A model generated the notes under the pieces. It was given only the letters and a program-made list of their open reading frames with translations, was not told the DNA's origin and did no database searches. This document shows positions 1 through 8,160 of a stretch of DNA of 17,066 nt, one piece after another. Each line of letters starts with the position of its first letter. The first letter of the stretch is position 1. A program made the position numbers and the translations under genes. The stretch comes from JAVJRN01 sp047635055 (GTDB lineage Bacteria > Bacteroidota > Bacteroidia > Cytophagales > Cyclobacteriaceae): contig JBLIIJ010000086.1 of NCBI GenBank assembly GCA_047635055.1, positions 1 to 17,066 on the forward strand, given 5' to 3'.

Positions 1-2
1 AG

Positions 3-179
3 AAAGCAGAACCGAAAGCAGAAGAGTCTAAAGTAGAGGAATCAAAAGCAGAAGAGTCTAAAGTAGAGGAACCAAAAGCGGAAGAGTCTAAAGTAGAGGA
101 ACCTAAAGTAGAGGAACCTAAAGCAGAGGAACCTAAAGCAGAAGAGTCTAAAGTAGAGGAACCTAAAGCGGAGGAACCA
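3..179 (+). repeat. Tandem 15-bp / 30-bp coding repeat (KxEE[S/P])
   Basis: The 15-bp units are nearly identical at DNA level. Two unit types exist with distinct synonymous codons: KAEES is written with gaa gag tct, KVEEx with gag gaa. They alternate as 30-bp pairs at 15-44, 45-74, 75-104 and 135-164, interrupted by KVEEP and KAEEP singles. Shared codon choice within each unit type points to recent duplication of a 30-bp block, not to amino-acid convergence. Such tracts commonly change copy number by slippage. Confidence 0.9.
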
Positions 180-221
180 TCAACAGATGAGTCAGCTGAT
201 AAAGGTGAAGAAAAAGCTTAA
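3..221 (+). CDS. C-terminal part of a Lys/Glu-rich repeat protein (5' end outside window)
   Basis: The frame is open from the window edge to a TAA at 219-221, giving 72 visible residues. Eleven complete five-residue units of the form K-(A/V)-E-E-(S/P) run from 15 to 179, preceded by a shorter four-residue unit (KAEP, 3-14). A non-repetitive acidic tail ends in GEEKA. The composition is extremely charged, with no hydrophobic core, so this part is probably a disordered tail. The fold and function lie upstream and cannot be read here. Similar tails occur on ribosomal, nucleoid-associated and translation proteins of Bacteroidota, but I cannot identify the parent. A strong hairpin follows 9 bp after the stop. 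Confidence 0.8.
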   Translation, partial: KAEPKAEESKVEESKAEESKVEEPKAEESKVEEPKVEEPKAEEPKAEESKVEEPKAEEPSTDESADKGEEKA

Positions 222-230
222 TCTTTTTGA

Positions 231-268
231 ATTAAACCGGAAGAAATACTTCCGGTTTAATCTTCTTT
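231..268 (+). terminator. Rho-independent terminator of the repeat-protein gene
   Basis: A perfect 13-bp stem (231-243 with 249-261, core AACCGGAAG / CTTCCGGTT) has a 5-nt AAATA loop and is followed by the T-rich stretch tcttcttta. It lies 9 bp after the stop codon. Because the stem is symmetrical and preceded by A-rich DNA, it might also block transcription from the other side. Confidence 0.8.
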
Positions 269-296
269 ATAACTAGATTTGCAATCTTAAAAAGAT

Positions 297-370
297 GGTC
301 GAGTGGCCGAGTGGCTAGGCAGAGCTCTGCAAAAGCTCGTACAGCGGTTCGAATCCGCTCTCGACCTCCA
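297..370 (+). tRNA. tRNA-Cys (anticodon GCA)
   Basis: A full cloverleaf can be drawn. The acceptor stem is 297-303 with 360-366. The D arm has a three-pair stem 306-308 / 318-320 and GG at 313-314. The anticodon stem is 322-326 / 334-338 around loop CTGCAAA with anticodon GCA at 329-331. The T arm is 343-347 / 355-359 around TTCGAAT. The discriminator base is U (367), typical of tRNA-Cys, and CCA (368-370) is encoded. It is a single tRNA gene between two hairpins, so it is probably transcribed alone. Confidence 0.96.
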
Positions 371-402
371 AAACCCAATTTCGAAAGGAATTGGGTTTTT
401 TT
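371..402 (+). terminator. Terminator of the tRNA-Cys gene
   Basis: The stem AAACCCAATT (371-380) pairs perfectly with AATTGGGTTT (389-398). It can extend inward by a T-G and a C-G pair to a GAAA tetraloop at 383-386. The T run continues to 402. It begins directly after the encoded CCA. Confidence 0.88.
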
Positions 403-514
403 ATGTCCTGTCTATAGAATTTGAGTAAATCGATTTATCCCATTTCAATGAAGCTGAAAATTATATTAATTTACTTTCAGTATTAACTAAACATTTAAAC
501 CCTTTTTATCACTT

Positions 515-1264
515 ATGGATTCACACAAAGTAGACTACACCATCGAAGGTCATGACGTACAAGTCGTATCGGTAGAATTAGATCCCCAGGAAACTGTAAT
601 AGCCGAAGCTGGCGCCATGTGCTGGATGAATGAGGGTATTCACTTTGAAGCCAAACTTGGAGATGGCTCTGAACCAGAAAAAGGGTTCTTTGGTAGATTA
701 AAAGATGCAGGAAAAAGGGTACTTAGTGGTGAAAGTTTATTTTTAACTCACTTTACCAATGTAGGATCTGGTAAAAAATCAGTGAGTTTCGCGGCTCCAT
801 ACCCCGGCAGTATTCTCGCAATAGATCTCAACGATTTTAATGGTTCTATACTTTGCCAAGGAAGCGCATTCTTATGTGCCGCTATGGGAACTAAGGTATC
901 TTTTAAATTTAACAAAAAGCTAGGCTCTGGATTTTTTGGTGGTGAAGGTTTTATCCTTCAAGAACTTACAGGAAATGGTATGGCATTCCTTCATGCTGGA
1001 GGAACGATCGTTAAAAAAGAATTAAATAACGAAACTTTACTCATCGATACTGGCTGTGTAGTGGCCTTCTCCTCTCATTTGAATTACGAAATTCAAAAAT
1101 CAGGAAGTCTTAAAACTATGATGTTCGGATCTGAGGGTATGTTTTTAGCTACTATCTCCGGAACGGGTACTGTTTATGTTCAATCACTTCCTTTCTCGAG
1201 AATGGTGGCAGAAATTCAAAGTAGACTACCTAAGCCTGCTTCTATAAGTCACAGTTCTGACTAA
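515..1264 (+). CDS. AIM24 / TIGR00266 family protein
   Basis: This 249-residue protein has no signal peptide or membrane segment and is glycine-rich and beta-strand-rich. Family hallmarks are the early EAGAMCWM segment (about residues 31-38), the GFFGRLKDAGKR stretch followed by GESLFLTHFTN (about 57-82), and the later GGEGFILQELTG and TGCVVAFS segments. The family is named after yeast mitochondrial AIM24; bacterial members have no firmly assigned biochemical role. The ATG start fits the length of the family, with the conserved N-terminal beta-strand starting a few residues in. The exonuclease gene follows 47 bp downstream on the same strand, so co-transcription is possible but unproven. A link to membrane or stress functions would be conjecture. 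Confidence 0.85.
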   Translation: MDSHKVDYTIEGHDVQVVSVELDPQETVIAEAGAMCWMNEGIHFEAKLGDGSEPEKGFFGRLKDAGKRVLSGESLFLTHFTNVGSGKKSVSFAAPYPGSILAIDLNDFNGSILCQGSAFLCAAMGTKVSFKFNKKLGSGFFGGEGFILQELTGNGMAFLHAGGTIVKKELNNETLLIDTGCVVAFSSHLNYEIQKSGSLKTMMFGSEGMFLATISGTGTVYVQSLPFSRMVAEIQSRLPKPASISHSSD

Positions 1265-1311
1265 AAAAATCAACAATCCCTACCAAAAACATTTAATAAA
1301 TAATTGGTCTT

Positions 1312-1824
1312 TTGTCATTAATCAAAAATTCATTCACGGCTATTGATTTTGAAACGGCGACATGGTCTCCTTCTAGTGTATGTCAAGTGGGCATCATAAG
1401 GGTGGAGAATATGGAAATAGTCGATCGAGTGGATCGACTCATCCGACCGCCTCACAACGAATATTTCTATAAAAATATAGAGATCCATGGGATAAAGCCT
1501 GAAGACACGGAGCATGCTCCTACCTTTGATTACGTATGGCAAGACATTAAGCACCTGATAGAAAATCAGGTTCTTGTTGCCCATAATTCAAGGTTTGATG
1601 TAAACTGTCTAAGAAGTACATTGGCATACTACGACGATATTCAGCCAGATTTTGAGGAAAGGTGTACTCGCAAAATTTTCAAAAGAGGTCTTGCCTATTG
1701 CTCAAAAAAATATAAAATCCAACTCAATCATCATGATGCCTTAAGCGATGCGCATGCTTGTGCTCAATTATATCTCATTCACTTAAGAAGACAGCAGTTG
1801 CCTAAAACGGGAAGACTTTTCTAA
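1312..1824 (+). CDS. DnaQ-like DEDDh 3'-5' exonuclease, TTG start
   Basis: This 170-residue single-domain protein carries all DEDDh motifs. Exo I is IDFETA with D12 and E14, Exo II is HNSRFD with D96, and Exo III is HHDALSD with the catalytic histidine H141 and D146. The family hydrolyses DNA or RNA from 3' ends using two metal ions. There is no polymerase, helicase or BRCT domain attached, unlike PolC or DinG relatives. The start is odd: an in-frame stop lies at 1297-1299 and the first in-frame ATG (residue 33) lies after Exo I, so translation must begin between 1300 and 1312. TTG at 1312 is the best candidate, ATT at 1303 a weak alternative. Which polymer it trims cannot be told from sequence. 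Confidence 0.88.
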   Translation: MSLIKNSFTAIDFETATWSPSSVCQVGIIRVENMEIVDRVDRLIRPPHNEYFYKNIEIHGIKPEDTEHAPTFDYVWQDIKHLIENQVLVAHNSRFDVNCLRSTLAYYDDIQPDFEERCTRKIFKRGLAYCSKKYKIQLNHHDALSDAHACAQLYLIHLRRQQLPKTGRLF

Positions 1825-1909
1825 AAACTTACTATGCTATTCATCTTTATTGATTAACTCCACATAACAATACTTGGAATGACTGTGACTTTGACACCAA
1901 AACTTATTT

Positions 1910-2035
1910 TTGAAAAACAGTATTAAAATTCTAACCTTCTTATCAAGTTGTAGTGAAAACGATAGCGATCAGCCAATAGAGGCTAATTTAATTATACACA
2001 TATTAAGTATAGAAATTAGTTTATTCAATACTTGA
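1910..2035 (+). pseudogene. Possible remnant of a small lipoprotein gene
   Basis: A 41-codon frame from a TTG at 1910 to TGA at 2033 begins with MKNSIKILTFLSSC followed by SENDSDQP. That is a charged n-region, a short hydrophobic stretch, an LSSC lipobox-like site and an acidic spacer, the usual start of a Bacteroidota surface lipoprotein. The hydrophobic core is too short for an efficient signal peptide, there is no ATG, and the remaining residues are featureless. I read it as the decayed or deleted 5' end of a lipoprotein gene. It could equally be chance. A similar opening (CSSENGED) occurs in the lipoprotein at 15049. Confidence 0.25.
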
Positions 2036-2067
2036 AGGTTCATTATGGTTAATCAAACCTTCAAGTA
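2029..2067. terminator. 12-bp hairpin between convergent genes
   Basis: TACTTGAAGGTT (2029-2040) pairs perfectly with AACCTTCAAGTA (2056-2067) around a 15-nt loop. It lies between the ends of the exonuclease (+) and the metallophosphoesterase (-), where a bidirectional terminator is expected. Neither flank has a strong T run, so it may instead be an mRNA 3'-end stabiliser. The rest of the 1825-2103 gap shows nothing clear except the lipoprotein-like relic. Confidence 0.45.
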
Positions 2068-2103
2068 GGTTTATAAATCTTAGACTATGGTCTATTTGCT
2101 TAA

Positions 2104-3339
2104 TTAAACTGACTTCAATTCCAAAATAGTAATCTCTGGCAAAATACCAACTCTTCCAGGGTAGCCAAGATATCCATAACCGCGATTCACATAAAGATAT
2201 TGATCCTCCTCTTTATATAAATCAGCCCAACGTGGATAAACGTATTGTGATGGGCTCCAGCGAAACTCCCCAAATTCAATTCCAAATTGCATCCCATGCG
2301 TATGACCAGCCAAAGTCAAATCAATATCACCATAATTTGGTCTTACCTGAGCATCCCAATGACTCGGATCATGAGACAATAGTAGCTTAAACTGACCAGC
2401 CTCCACTCCTTCTAAGGTTTTGGACATATCTCCATACTTTGAGAAGCGTCCATTTCCCCAATTCTCAAGTCCGAGAATTGCCAGCTGATCTCCGCTTTCT
2501 TTGATAATTCGATGCTCGTTCAATAGAATATCCCATCCCATATAGCGATGCATTTCATGTATATTTTGGATATCCTTTTGTTTCGCTTGTGGACTAGCCC
2601 AACTCTTATAATCTCCATAGTCGTGGTTTCCCATGGTAGAATAAACGCCTAACGGCGCTTGTACTTTCTTAAAAATATCCAAGTACGGTTTGGCTTCATC
2701 ACTTTGATTATTAACAAGATCTCCGGTGAAGAAAGCCATGTCTGGTTTCTCTGCCATCAACATATCAACACCACCTTTTACCGCAGTTCTACTAAAAAAG
2801 CTCCCAGTATGTATATCTGATATTTGAGCGATACGTATCCCATCGAAGGCCTTTGGTAAAGATTTAAATGAGATGGTTCTTTTTCGCACTCGATAGTCAT
2901 GCGCACCAGAGATAACACCAAAACTTAAAGCTGCAATTGGTAGCACGCCAGCAACAAGAGACGCCTTTACCATAAACTCAGACCTTGATCCATCAATTTC
3001 TGTTTCAGTTTTAGCTGGCAATAGCGATACCAAATAGGTAAAAAATCTTCGAAAATCGTCAATAAAAAGAAAGAGCGCGACAAATAGCTTTCCCACCAAC
3101 GTAATAAAAAATGCAGTTGCCAAGAACAATCTTAAGTTTTCGAATGCTTTCGGGTCAAGCTTAGTATAAAAAGCAAATCCCATAAAAAGCAAAAACGAAG
3201 CAGAGATATAGCCAACAACTATCCCCTTTCTCCAGCTTTCATGAAAGTCCGAAATACTAATTTTAATAGCTTGATAAACATAAAAATCAAGCAGACCATA
3301 TACAATTGCAGCTACAATAAGAATGTATATTCTATTCAT
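2104..3339 (-). CDS. Membrane-anchored calcineurin-like metallophosphoesterase
   Basis: This 411-residue protein has about four hydrophobic segments in the N-terminal third (roughly 1-25, 38-58, 70-93, 122-145), then a complete metallophosphoesterase domain. All metal-binding motifs are present: SDIH (D175, H177), GDLVN (D207), GNHD (N238, H239), SHD (H323) and GHTHG (H346, H348). The layout resembles YkuE / YpbG-type phosphohydrolases, where the substrate is a lipid-linked or other phosphoester at the membrane; the substrate here is unknown. With four membrane passes, the catalytic domain would be on the same side as the N-terminus. No neighbour shares a transcript with certainty: the efflux operon terminator lies between this gene and the upstream permease gene on the same strand. 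Confidence 0.9.
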   Translation of the reverse strand: MNRIYILIVAAIVYGLLDFYVYQAIKISISDFHESWRKGIVVGYISASFLLFMGFAFYTKLDPKAFENLRLFLATAFFITLVGKLFVALFLFIDDFRRFFTYLVSLLPAKTETEIDGSRSEFMVKASLVAGVLPIAALSFGVISGAHDYRVRKRTISFKSLPKAFDGIRIAQISDIHTGSFFSRTAVKGGVDMLMAEKPDMAFFTGDLVNNQSDEAKPYLDIFKKVQAPLGVYSTMGNHDYGDYKSWASPQAKQKDIQNIHEMHRYMGWDILLNEHRIIKESGDQLAILGLENWGNGRFSKYGDMSKTLEGVEAGQFKLLLSHDPSHWDAQVRPNYGDIDLTLAGHTHGMQFGIEFGEFRWSPSQYVYPRWADLYKEEDQYLYVNRGYGYLGYPGRVGILPEITILELKSV

Positions 3340-3393
3340 TTTTTCTCGGGATGTTAAATATCATCAGGTTCATAATTACATAAACCAAGAGTT

Positions 3394-3434
3394 AAAAAAA
3401 ACGTCCTGTCAAAATACATTTAACAGGACATTTT
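3394..3434 (-). terminator. Terminator of the efflux operon
   Basis: Read on the minus strand, the stem GTCCTGT (3429-3423) pairs with ACAGGAC (3409-3403) across a 13-nt loop and is followed by G and eight T residues (3401-3394). The stem can be extended outward through a T-G pair and four A-T pairs. It lies about 30 bp after the permease stop codon and 60 bp before the metallophosphoesterase start. Confidence 0.85.
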
Positions 3435-3461
3435 GAATGCTATTTTATCTAGATAAATAAA

Positions 3462-6400
3462 TTAAGCTGCGGCTTGTAGTTCCGCTTTCAGTTCTTCTTT
3501 CTTTTTGCGCCTAGCATAAAACCAAAATTTAACTCTATAAATGATAGTAAAAAGCACTGGTACAATAATTAACGTAAGGAAGGTTGCTACAATCAGTCCG
3601 AAAATCACTGTCCAAGCTAGTGGTCCCCAGAAAATCACATTGTCTCCACCAATATAAATCTTTGGATCAAACTCTGTGAATAAGGAGAAGAAATCAATAT
3701 TCAAACCAATGGCCAAGGGAATTAACCCAAGCACCGTGGTAATCGCAGTTAATATTACAGGGCGTAACCTTGCCTTACCTGCTTTGATAATTGCAATTCT
3801 AGCCGACTCTTTATCAAGGTATTCGTCTTTTGTTAGGTCTAATTGTAGTTTTTTGCGATCTATAAGAAGCTGCGTATAGTCCAACAGAACTACACCATTA
3901 TTTACCACAATACCTGCTAAGGAGATAATTCCCATCATGGTCATCATAATAACAAACGGCCAACCGGTAATAACCAATCCACCAAATACACCTATGAAGC
4001 TCAAGAAGATCGCTACCATGATAATAAATGGTTTGGATATTCCTCCAAATTGGAAGATCAATATTAAGAATATCAGGCCTAGTCCAGAGAAGAATGCACC
4101 AACCAAAAAGGCCATTTGCTTATTTTGTTCTTCAATCTGTCCAGTAAAATCAATTTTCACACCATCTGGAAGTTCATTAAAATCTTGCATTTCTGCCTGA
4201 ATTTCTTTGACAATAACAGCAGCATCGGTAAAGCCAGGTTGCAAACCTGAATAAACAGTAACCACTCTTTTATTGTCCTTATGCTTGATGGCGCTAAACC
4301 CTGAAGTATTTTTTTGTTTAGCAACAGCCGATAATGGGACTTCCTTAATTTGCCCGGTCGATTGATCTCGAAAAATGATATTTTGATTAAAAAGAGCACT
4401 TGTATTATATCTCAAGTCTTCGTTGAATCTAATATTGATATCATAGTCTTCCCCATCAACTTTATAAATTCCGGCTTTTTCACCAAATATTGACCTCCTC
4501 AATTGATTGCCAACCTGCCCAACAGCGACACCTAATTCTCCTGCCTTTTCACGGTTAACAGTCACTTCCATAGAAGGCTTACTCTTGTTGACATCAATCT
4601 TAAGTTCCTCGATACCCTCAACGTTCTTCGTATTGATGAAGTTTCTCATCTTCTCCGCAGTTGCGATCAGTTCATCGTAATCGTCACCCTCCAATTCTAT
4701 ATTGATTGGATATCCCGCAGGTGGTCCTGCTGCATCTTTCTCTACAGAAATAGCCACTCCTGGATAAATACCGCTCAATGCAGCCTGCACTTTTCTTCGA
4801 AGTTCTTCCGTATCCTTACCGCGTCGGTACTTAAACTCTCGCATAGAAGCCGTAATCTTCCCTTTATGAGGCATCTCTGCAGCTGATCCACCATCCGTTT
4901 GTGGATTACCAGCACCCTCCCCAACTTGCGAAACGGAAGCTTCTACTAAGAAATTATAATCTCCATCAAGATACTCGTCAACATTAACCACGTTGAACAC
5001 GCGCTGCTCAATTTCCTTCGTAATCTCATTGGTTTTTTCAATAGAAGTACCTTGTGGATATTCTATGTAGACAATGATCTGATTCGGAATATTGTCTGGG
5101 AAAAATTCGATTTTCGTCCTTTGGTTTTTTACAGACAAACCGAACATAGCAAATGCTGCGATCAAGATCATGAAGGTAAATCCAAGGTACCAATATACGT
5201 TTCCACCTTTAAGCGCATGAATTAATCTGCGCTCGTAGAAATTTTCAAACCAAATTAAAACTGTTCTTTGAAAAGCGGTTGCCAGCTTCTTAAGGACATA
5301 TTTGTATAGCCAAAATAACACGACATTCACAATTAGCAAGGCTCCTAAACCTTTTGCTCCGCCACCAATAGCCATCATGAAGATACCTAAGCCTCCCATA
5401 ATTACGGTGAGCCTTATTAATGATTTTGTTGAGAGTTCCTTGTCACCGATCTCCATGAACTTCGACACCAACATAGAATTCATGAAGATGGCGACAAACA
5501 AGGATGAACCTAAAACCACTGATAAGGTAATTGGGAAATAAATCATAAACTGCCCAAACAAGCCGGGCCATAAGCCAAGTGGCACAAAAGCAGCCACTGT
5601 TGTGAGCGTAGAAATGATAATTGGATAAGCGATCTCACCAATTCCCTGTTTCGCCGCTTGCGTTCGCGTGAGCCCTTCTTCCTGCATCAATCGATAAACA
5701 TTTTCGACGACAACAATTCCATTATCAACGAGCATACCAAGTCCCATAATCATCCCAAAAAGAATCATTGTGTTCAACGTAAGTCCGAAATAATTCAAAA
5801 TCATGAATGACATAAACATGGACATTGGAATTGCAAAACCTACGAACAATGCATTTCTAAAACCTAAGAAAAACATCAGGACGGTTACAACCAAAAGAAT
5901 TCCGAAGATGATATTATTCACCAAATCATCCACCTGATTCAAAGTTCTTGGTGCCATGTTATTGGTCAGGCTCATTCTTAAGTCTTGCGGAAATTCATGT
6001 TCAACAGCATGATCAATAATCAATTGAATCTTGCGAGCTGCCTCAATCATGTTCTTTCCTGCACGCTTCTTCACATCCAGCATGACCACATTTTGACCAA
6101 ACTCTCTTGCGAAAGTTGTTTTATCCTCATCTGTAAAAGTAATCGTCGCGATATCTCTCAAATAAACAGGAGCATTGTTCTCGTGTTTAACAACAAAACT
6201 TTCAAGATCACTAGGACTTTCGATCTCGCCTATAATTCTTATGGTTCTTCTTTGTCCACTCGCTTTCAAGTTTCCCGCAGACATAGTCATGTTACCATTA
6301 CTAATAGCTTGCATGATGTTATCGAAATTAACTTTTGCGGCCATCATTTTGTAAACATCAACAGCTACTTCAACTTCTTTCTCTTGTGCTCCTCGGATAT

Positions 6401-6968
6401 CCACGCCTTTTATCTCCGGCAAATCCTCGATCTCATCTTCCAAATACTCTCCGTACTGCTTTAACCTTTCTACAGTATAATCGCCAGATATATTGATATT
6501 CATAATCGGAATCTCCTCCGACATGTTTAATTCAAAAACATTTGGTTCGACTTTCGCTCCATTAAATAACGGCCAATCTTCATCTGCTTTTTCAGAGTCG
6601 ACTTTATCCTTTACTTTCTGCTTTGCAGCATCAACCGAGATCTCTTCGTCAAACTCAACAGTGATTATAGAGTAGTCTTCCTGAGAGGTAGAGACAATCT
6701 CTACGACATTACTAATGTTCTTTAGTTCATCCTCGAGGGGATCCGTAATAAGCCGCTCTATATCCTCCGCCGTATTACCAGGATATGGTGTACTAACGTA
6801 AATCTTCGTTTCTATGATTTCAGGAAAATTCTCCCGAGGCATGGCAAAATATGCCGACAGCCCCATGTATAAGAACAATCCAATCATCACATAAATAACT
6901 GACGCGTTATCTATTGCCCACGAAGAGAGTCTAAATTCTTTATTTACACTTTTCTCTTGCTTAGCCAT
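3462..6968 (-). CDS. RND-family efflux pump permease (AcrB-like)
   Basis: At 1168 residues this is longer than AcrB (about 1050) but has the two-fold RND layout: TM1 near 22-42, porter domain, TM2-TM6 (about 350-502), then TM7 (about 591-612), second porter domain and TM8-TM12. The TM4 motif reads LVDNGIVVVEN (D415, N416) where AcrB has two Asp. The TM10 motif reads VVNNGVVLLDY (N1023 at the AcrB Lys940 position). These variants occur in other RND branches. Two extra hydrophobic stretches lie between TM6 and TM7 (about 517-536 and 541-558). A typical RLRP-x-LTA motif precedes TM11 (near 1067-1075). It takes proton-driven export substrates from the periplasm or inner-membrane leaflet to the adaptor and TolC-like partner encoded just upstream. 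Substrate is unknown; HAE (drug/lipid type) fits better than heavy-metal type. Confidence 0.93.
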   Translation of the reverse strand: MAKQEKSVNKEFRLSSWAIDNASVIYVMIGLFLYMGLSAYFAMPRENFPEIIETKIYVSTPYPGNTAEDIERLITDPLEDELKNISNVVEIVSTSQEDYSIITVEFDEEISVDAAKQKVKDKVDSEKADEDWPLFNGAKVEPNVFELNMSEEIPIMNINISGDYTVERLKQYGEYLEDEIEDLPEIKGVDIRGAQEKEVEVAVDVYKMMAAKVNFDNIMQAISNGNMTMSAGNLKASGQRRTIRIIGEIESPSDLESFVVKHENNAPVYLRDIATITFTDEDKTTFAREFGQNVVMLDVKKRAGKNMIEAARKIQLIIDHAVEHEFPQDLRMSLTNNMAPRTLNQVDDLVNNIIFGILLVVTVLMFFLGFRNALFVGFAIPMSMFMSFMILNYFGLTLNTMILFGMIMGLGMLVDNGIVVVENVYRLMQEEGLTRTQAAKQGIGEIAYPIIISTLTTVAAFVPLGLWPGLFGQFMIYFPITLSVVLGSSLFVAIFMNSMLVSKFMEIGDKELSTKSLIRLTVIMGGLGIFMMAIGGGAKGLGALLIVNVVLFWLYKYVLKKLATAFQRTVLIWFENFYERRLIHALKGGNVYWYLGFTFMILIAAFAMFGLSVKNQRTKIEFFPDNIPNQIIVYIEYPQGTSIEKTNEITKEIEQRVFNVVNVDEYLDGDYNFLVEASVSQVGEGAGNPQTDGGSAAEMPHKGKITASMREFKYRRGKDTEELRRKVQAALSGIYPGVAISVEKDAAGPPAGYPINIELEGDDYDELIATAEKMRNFINTKNVEGIEELKIDVNKSKPSMEVTVNREKAGELGVAVGQVGNQLRRSIFGEKAGIYKVDGEDYDINIRFNEDLRYNTSALFNQNIIFRDQSTGQIKEVPLSAVAKQKNTSGFSAIKHKDNKRVVTVYSGLQPGFTDAAVIVKEIQAEMQDFNELPDGVKIDFTGQIEEQNKQMAFLVGAFFSGLGLIFLILIFQFGGISKPFIIMVAIFLSFIGVFGGLVITGWPFVIMMTMMGIISLAGIVVNNGVVLLDYTQLLIDRKKLQLDLTKDEYLDKESARIAIIKAGKARLRPVILTAITTVLGLIPLAIGLNIDFFSLFTEFDPKIYIGGDNVIFWGPLAWTVIFGLIVATFLTLIIVPVLFTIIYRVKFWFYARRKKKEELKAELQAAA

Positions 6969-6971
6969 GTC

Positions 6972-8156
6972 TTATTTACTTAAGATTTTAACTTCTTGAC
7001 CACTTCTCACACTTCTGGCGCCTTCTTTAATAAGGCTATCACCAGATTTTACTCCAGTCAATATCTCGATAAAATCACCTTGCGTTTTACCTGTTGTGAT
7101 AATTTTTCGCATGGCAGTTGCCACTTTATCCTTTGTAATCTTCAACGCTCCGAATACATATTGATCACCTTCAGAATTTTCAGAAATGATGCTTTGTGGA
7201 ATTAATATCGCTTCAGGGTTGGTATAGTCATTGATAAGGACTCTGGCCGTCATATTTGGTTTGATATTCGCTTCGTTATTCGGAACTGCAACCTCCACGA
7301 TAAAAGATCGGTTATTCGGATTAATGAAATTACCTGTCTGTCTTACCTTAGACATGATCTTCTTATCAAGCACTGGGAAATACACTTGTACTTCTTTGCC
7401 TACATTGATAGTTGCTATGTACGTTTCAGGGACTGCAACTTCCAAATACATGTTAGATAAATTTATAATTCTAAAAACCTCAGAACCAAACCCTCCAGGA
7501 GCAACCACTGTCCCTTGATCCCTGATCACATCATCTATGATACCTGAAAAAGGCGCATTAATGTTATATTTATCGAGCTGACTTTCCATTTGCGCGATAG
7601 TGCTTTCTTGCGCTTCATAGTTCGCTTTGGCTTGCAAATATTGAATCTCCGAACCTATGTTTTGATTCCAAAGCTTTTCTTGACGTTCAAAAGTAGTCTT
7701 AGCAAGTACAAACTGAGTTTTCATTTGCATGAGCTGATTATTCATTCCACCGTCATCAATTTTTGCCAAAAGTTGTCCTTCTCTTACTGACTCCCCTTCC
7801 GTGACATAAACTGAAACCAGAATACCTGGAGCTTCAGGGTAAATCAAGACATTTTGCTTTGTTGAAACTGTACCTTGAAGTTCAACGAAGTGATCGAATT
7901 TTTTAGATTGTGCTTGGATAGTCGTCACTAAAGGAAGATTCTTACCGCCCATCAATTCTGTGATTACAGAATCGTATTTGGCGATTTTATTCTCCAATGA
8001 CTTATGTTCGATGGCCAGTTCTTTTTTCTTCTCTCGAATGCTTTTTAAGTCACCCGACGATAATACATCTCCTTTCGGAGTTTCTCCACCGCAACTTATT
8101 AGAATAAGTGAAAGGCTGGTAATAATGGTTAGTGTTAGTATGTTGATCTTTCTCAT
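6972..8156 (-). CDS. RND efflux periplasmic adaptor lipoprotein (AcrA/HlyD family)
   Basis: This 394-residue protein has a lipoprotein signal with lipobox LISC (Cys22), so the adaptor is probably anchored in a membrane by lipid. A charged helix at about 37-70 has heptad-like character and precedes the barrel-sandwich (lipoyl-like) half containing VYVTEGESVREGQLLAKIDDG-type sequence (about 118-136). An alpha-hairpin of about 60 residues follows, then the second lipoyl half with NAPFSGIIDDV (near 199-209) and a beta-barrel with LEVAVPETYIA. It bridges the permease and the TolC-like channel. The permease gene starts only 3 bp after its stop and the tolC-like gene ends 4 bp before its start, which indicates one transcript. 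Confidence 0.93.
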   Translation of the reverse strand: MRKINILTLTIITSLSLILISCGGETPKGDVLSSGDLKSIREKKKELAIEHKSLENKIAKYDSVITELMGGKNLPLVTTIQAQSKKFDHFVELQGTVSTKQNVLIYPEAPGILVSVYVTEGESVREGQLLAKIDDGGMNNQLMQMKTQFVLAKTTFERQEKLWNQNIGSEIQYLQAKANYEAQESTIAQMESQLDKYNINAPFSGIIDDVIRDQGTVVAPGGFGSEVFRIINLSNMYLEVAVPETYIATINVGKEVQVYFPVLDKKIMSKVRQTGNFINPNNRSFIVEVAVPNNEANIKPNMTARVLINDYTNPEAILIPQSIISENSEGDQYVFGALKITKDKVATAMRKIITTGKTQGDFIEILTGVKSGDSLIKEGARSVRSGQEVKILSK

Positions 8157-8160
8157 GATC

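Noticed and set aside
1419..1439. 8-bp perfect hairpin AGTCGATC / GATCGACT inside the exonuclease gene
   Set aside because: It arises from the repeated Val-Asp-Arg codons of the protein, has no T run and lies in the middle of a gene, so a regulatory role is not supported.
5985..6464. Plus-strand open frame of 159 codons opposite the permease gene
   Set aside because: It lies wholly antisense to a conserved RND gene, has cysteine- and histidine-rich low-quality composition and matches no family I know; it is a shadow frame.
7231..7518. Plus-strand open frame of 95 codons opposite the adaptor gene
   Set aside because: It is antisense to a clear AcrA-like protein and without domain features; the hydrophobic start is produced by the complement of the real codons.
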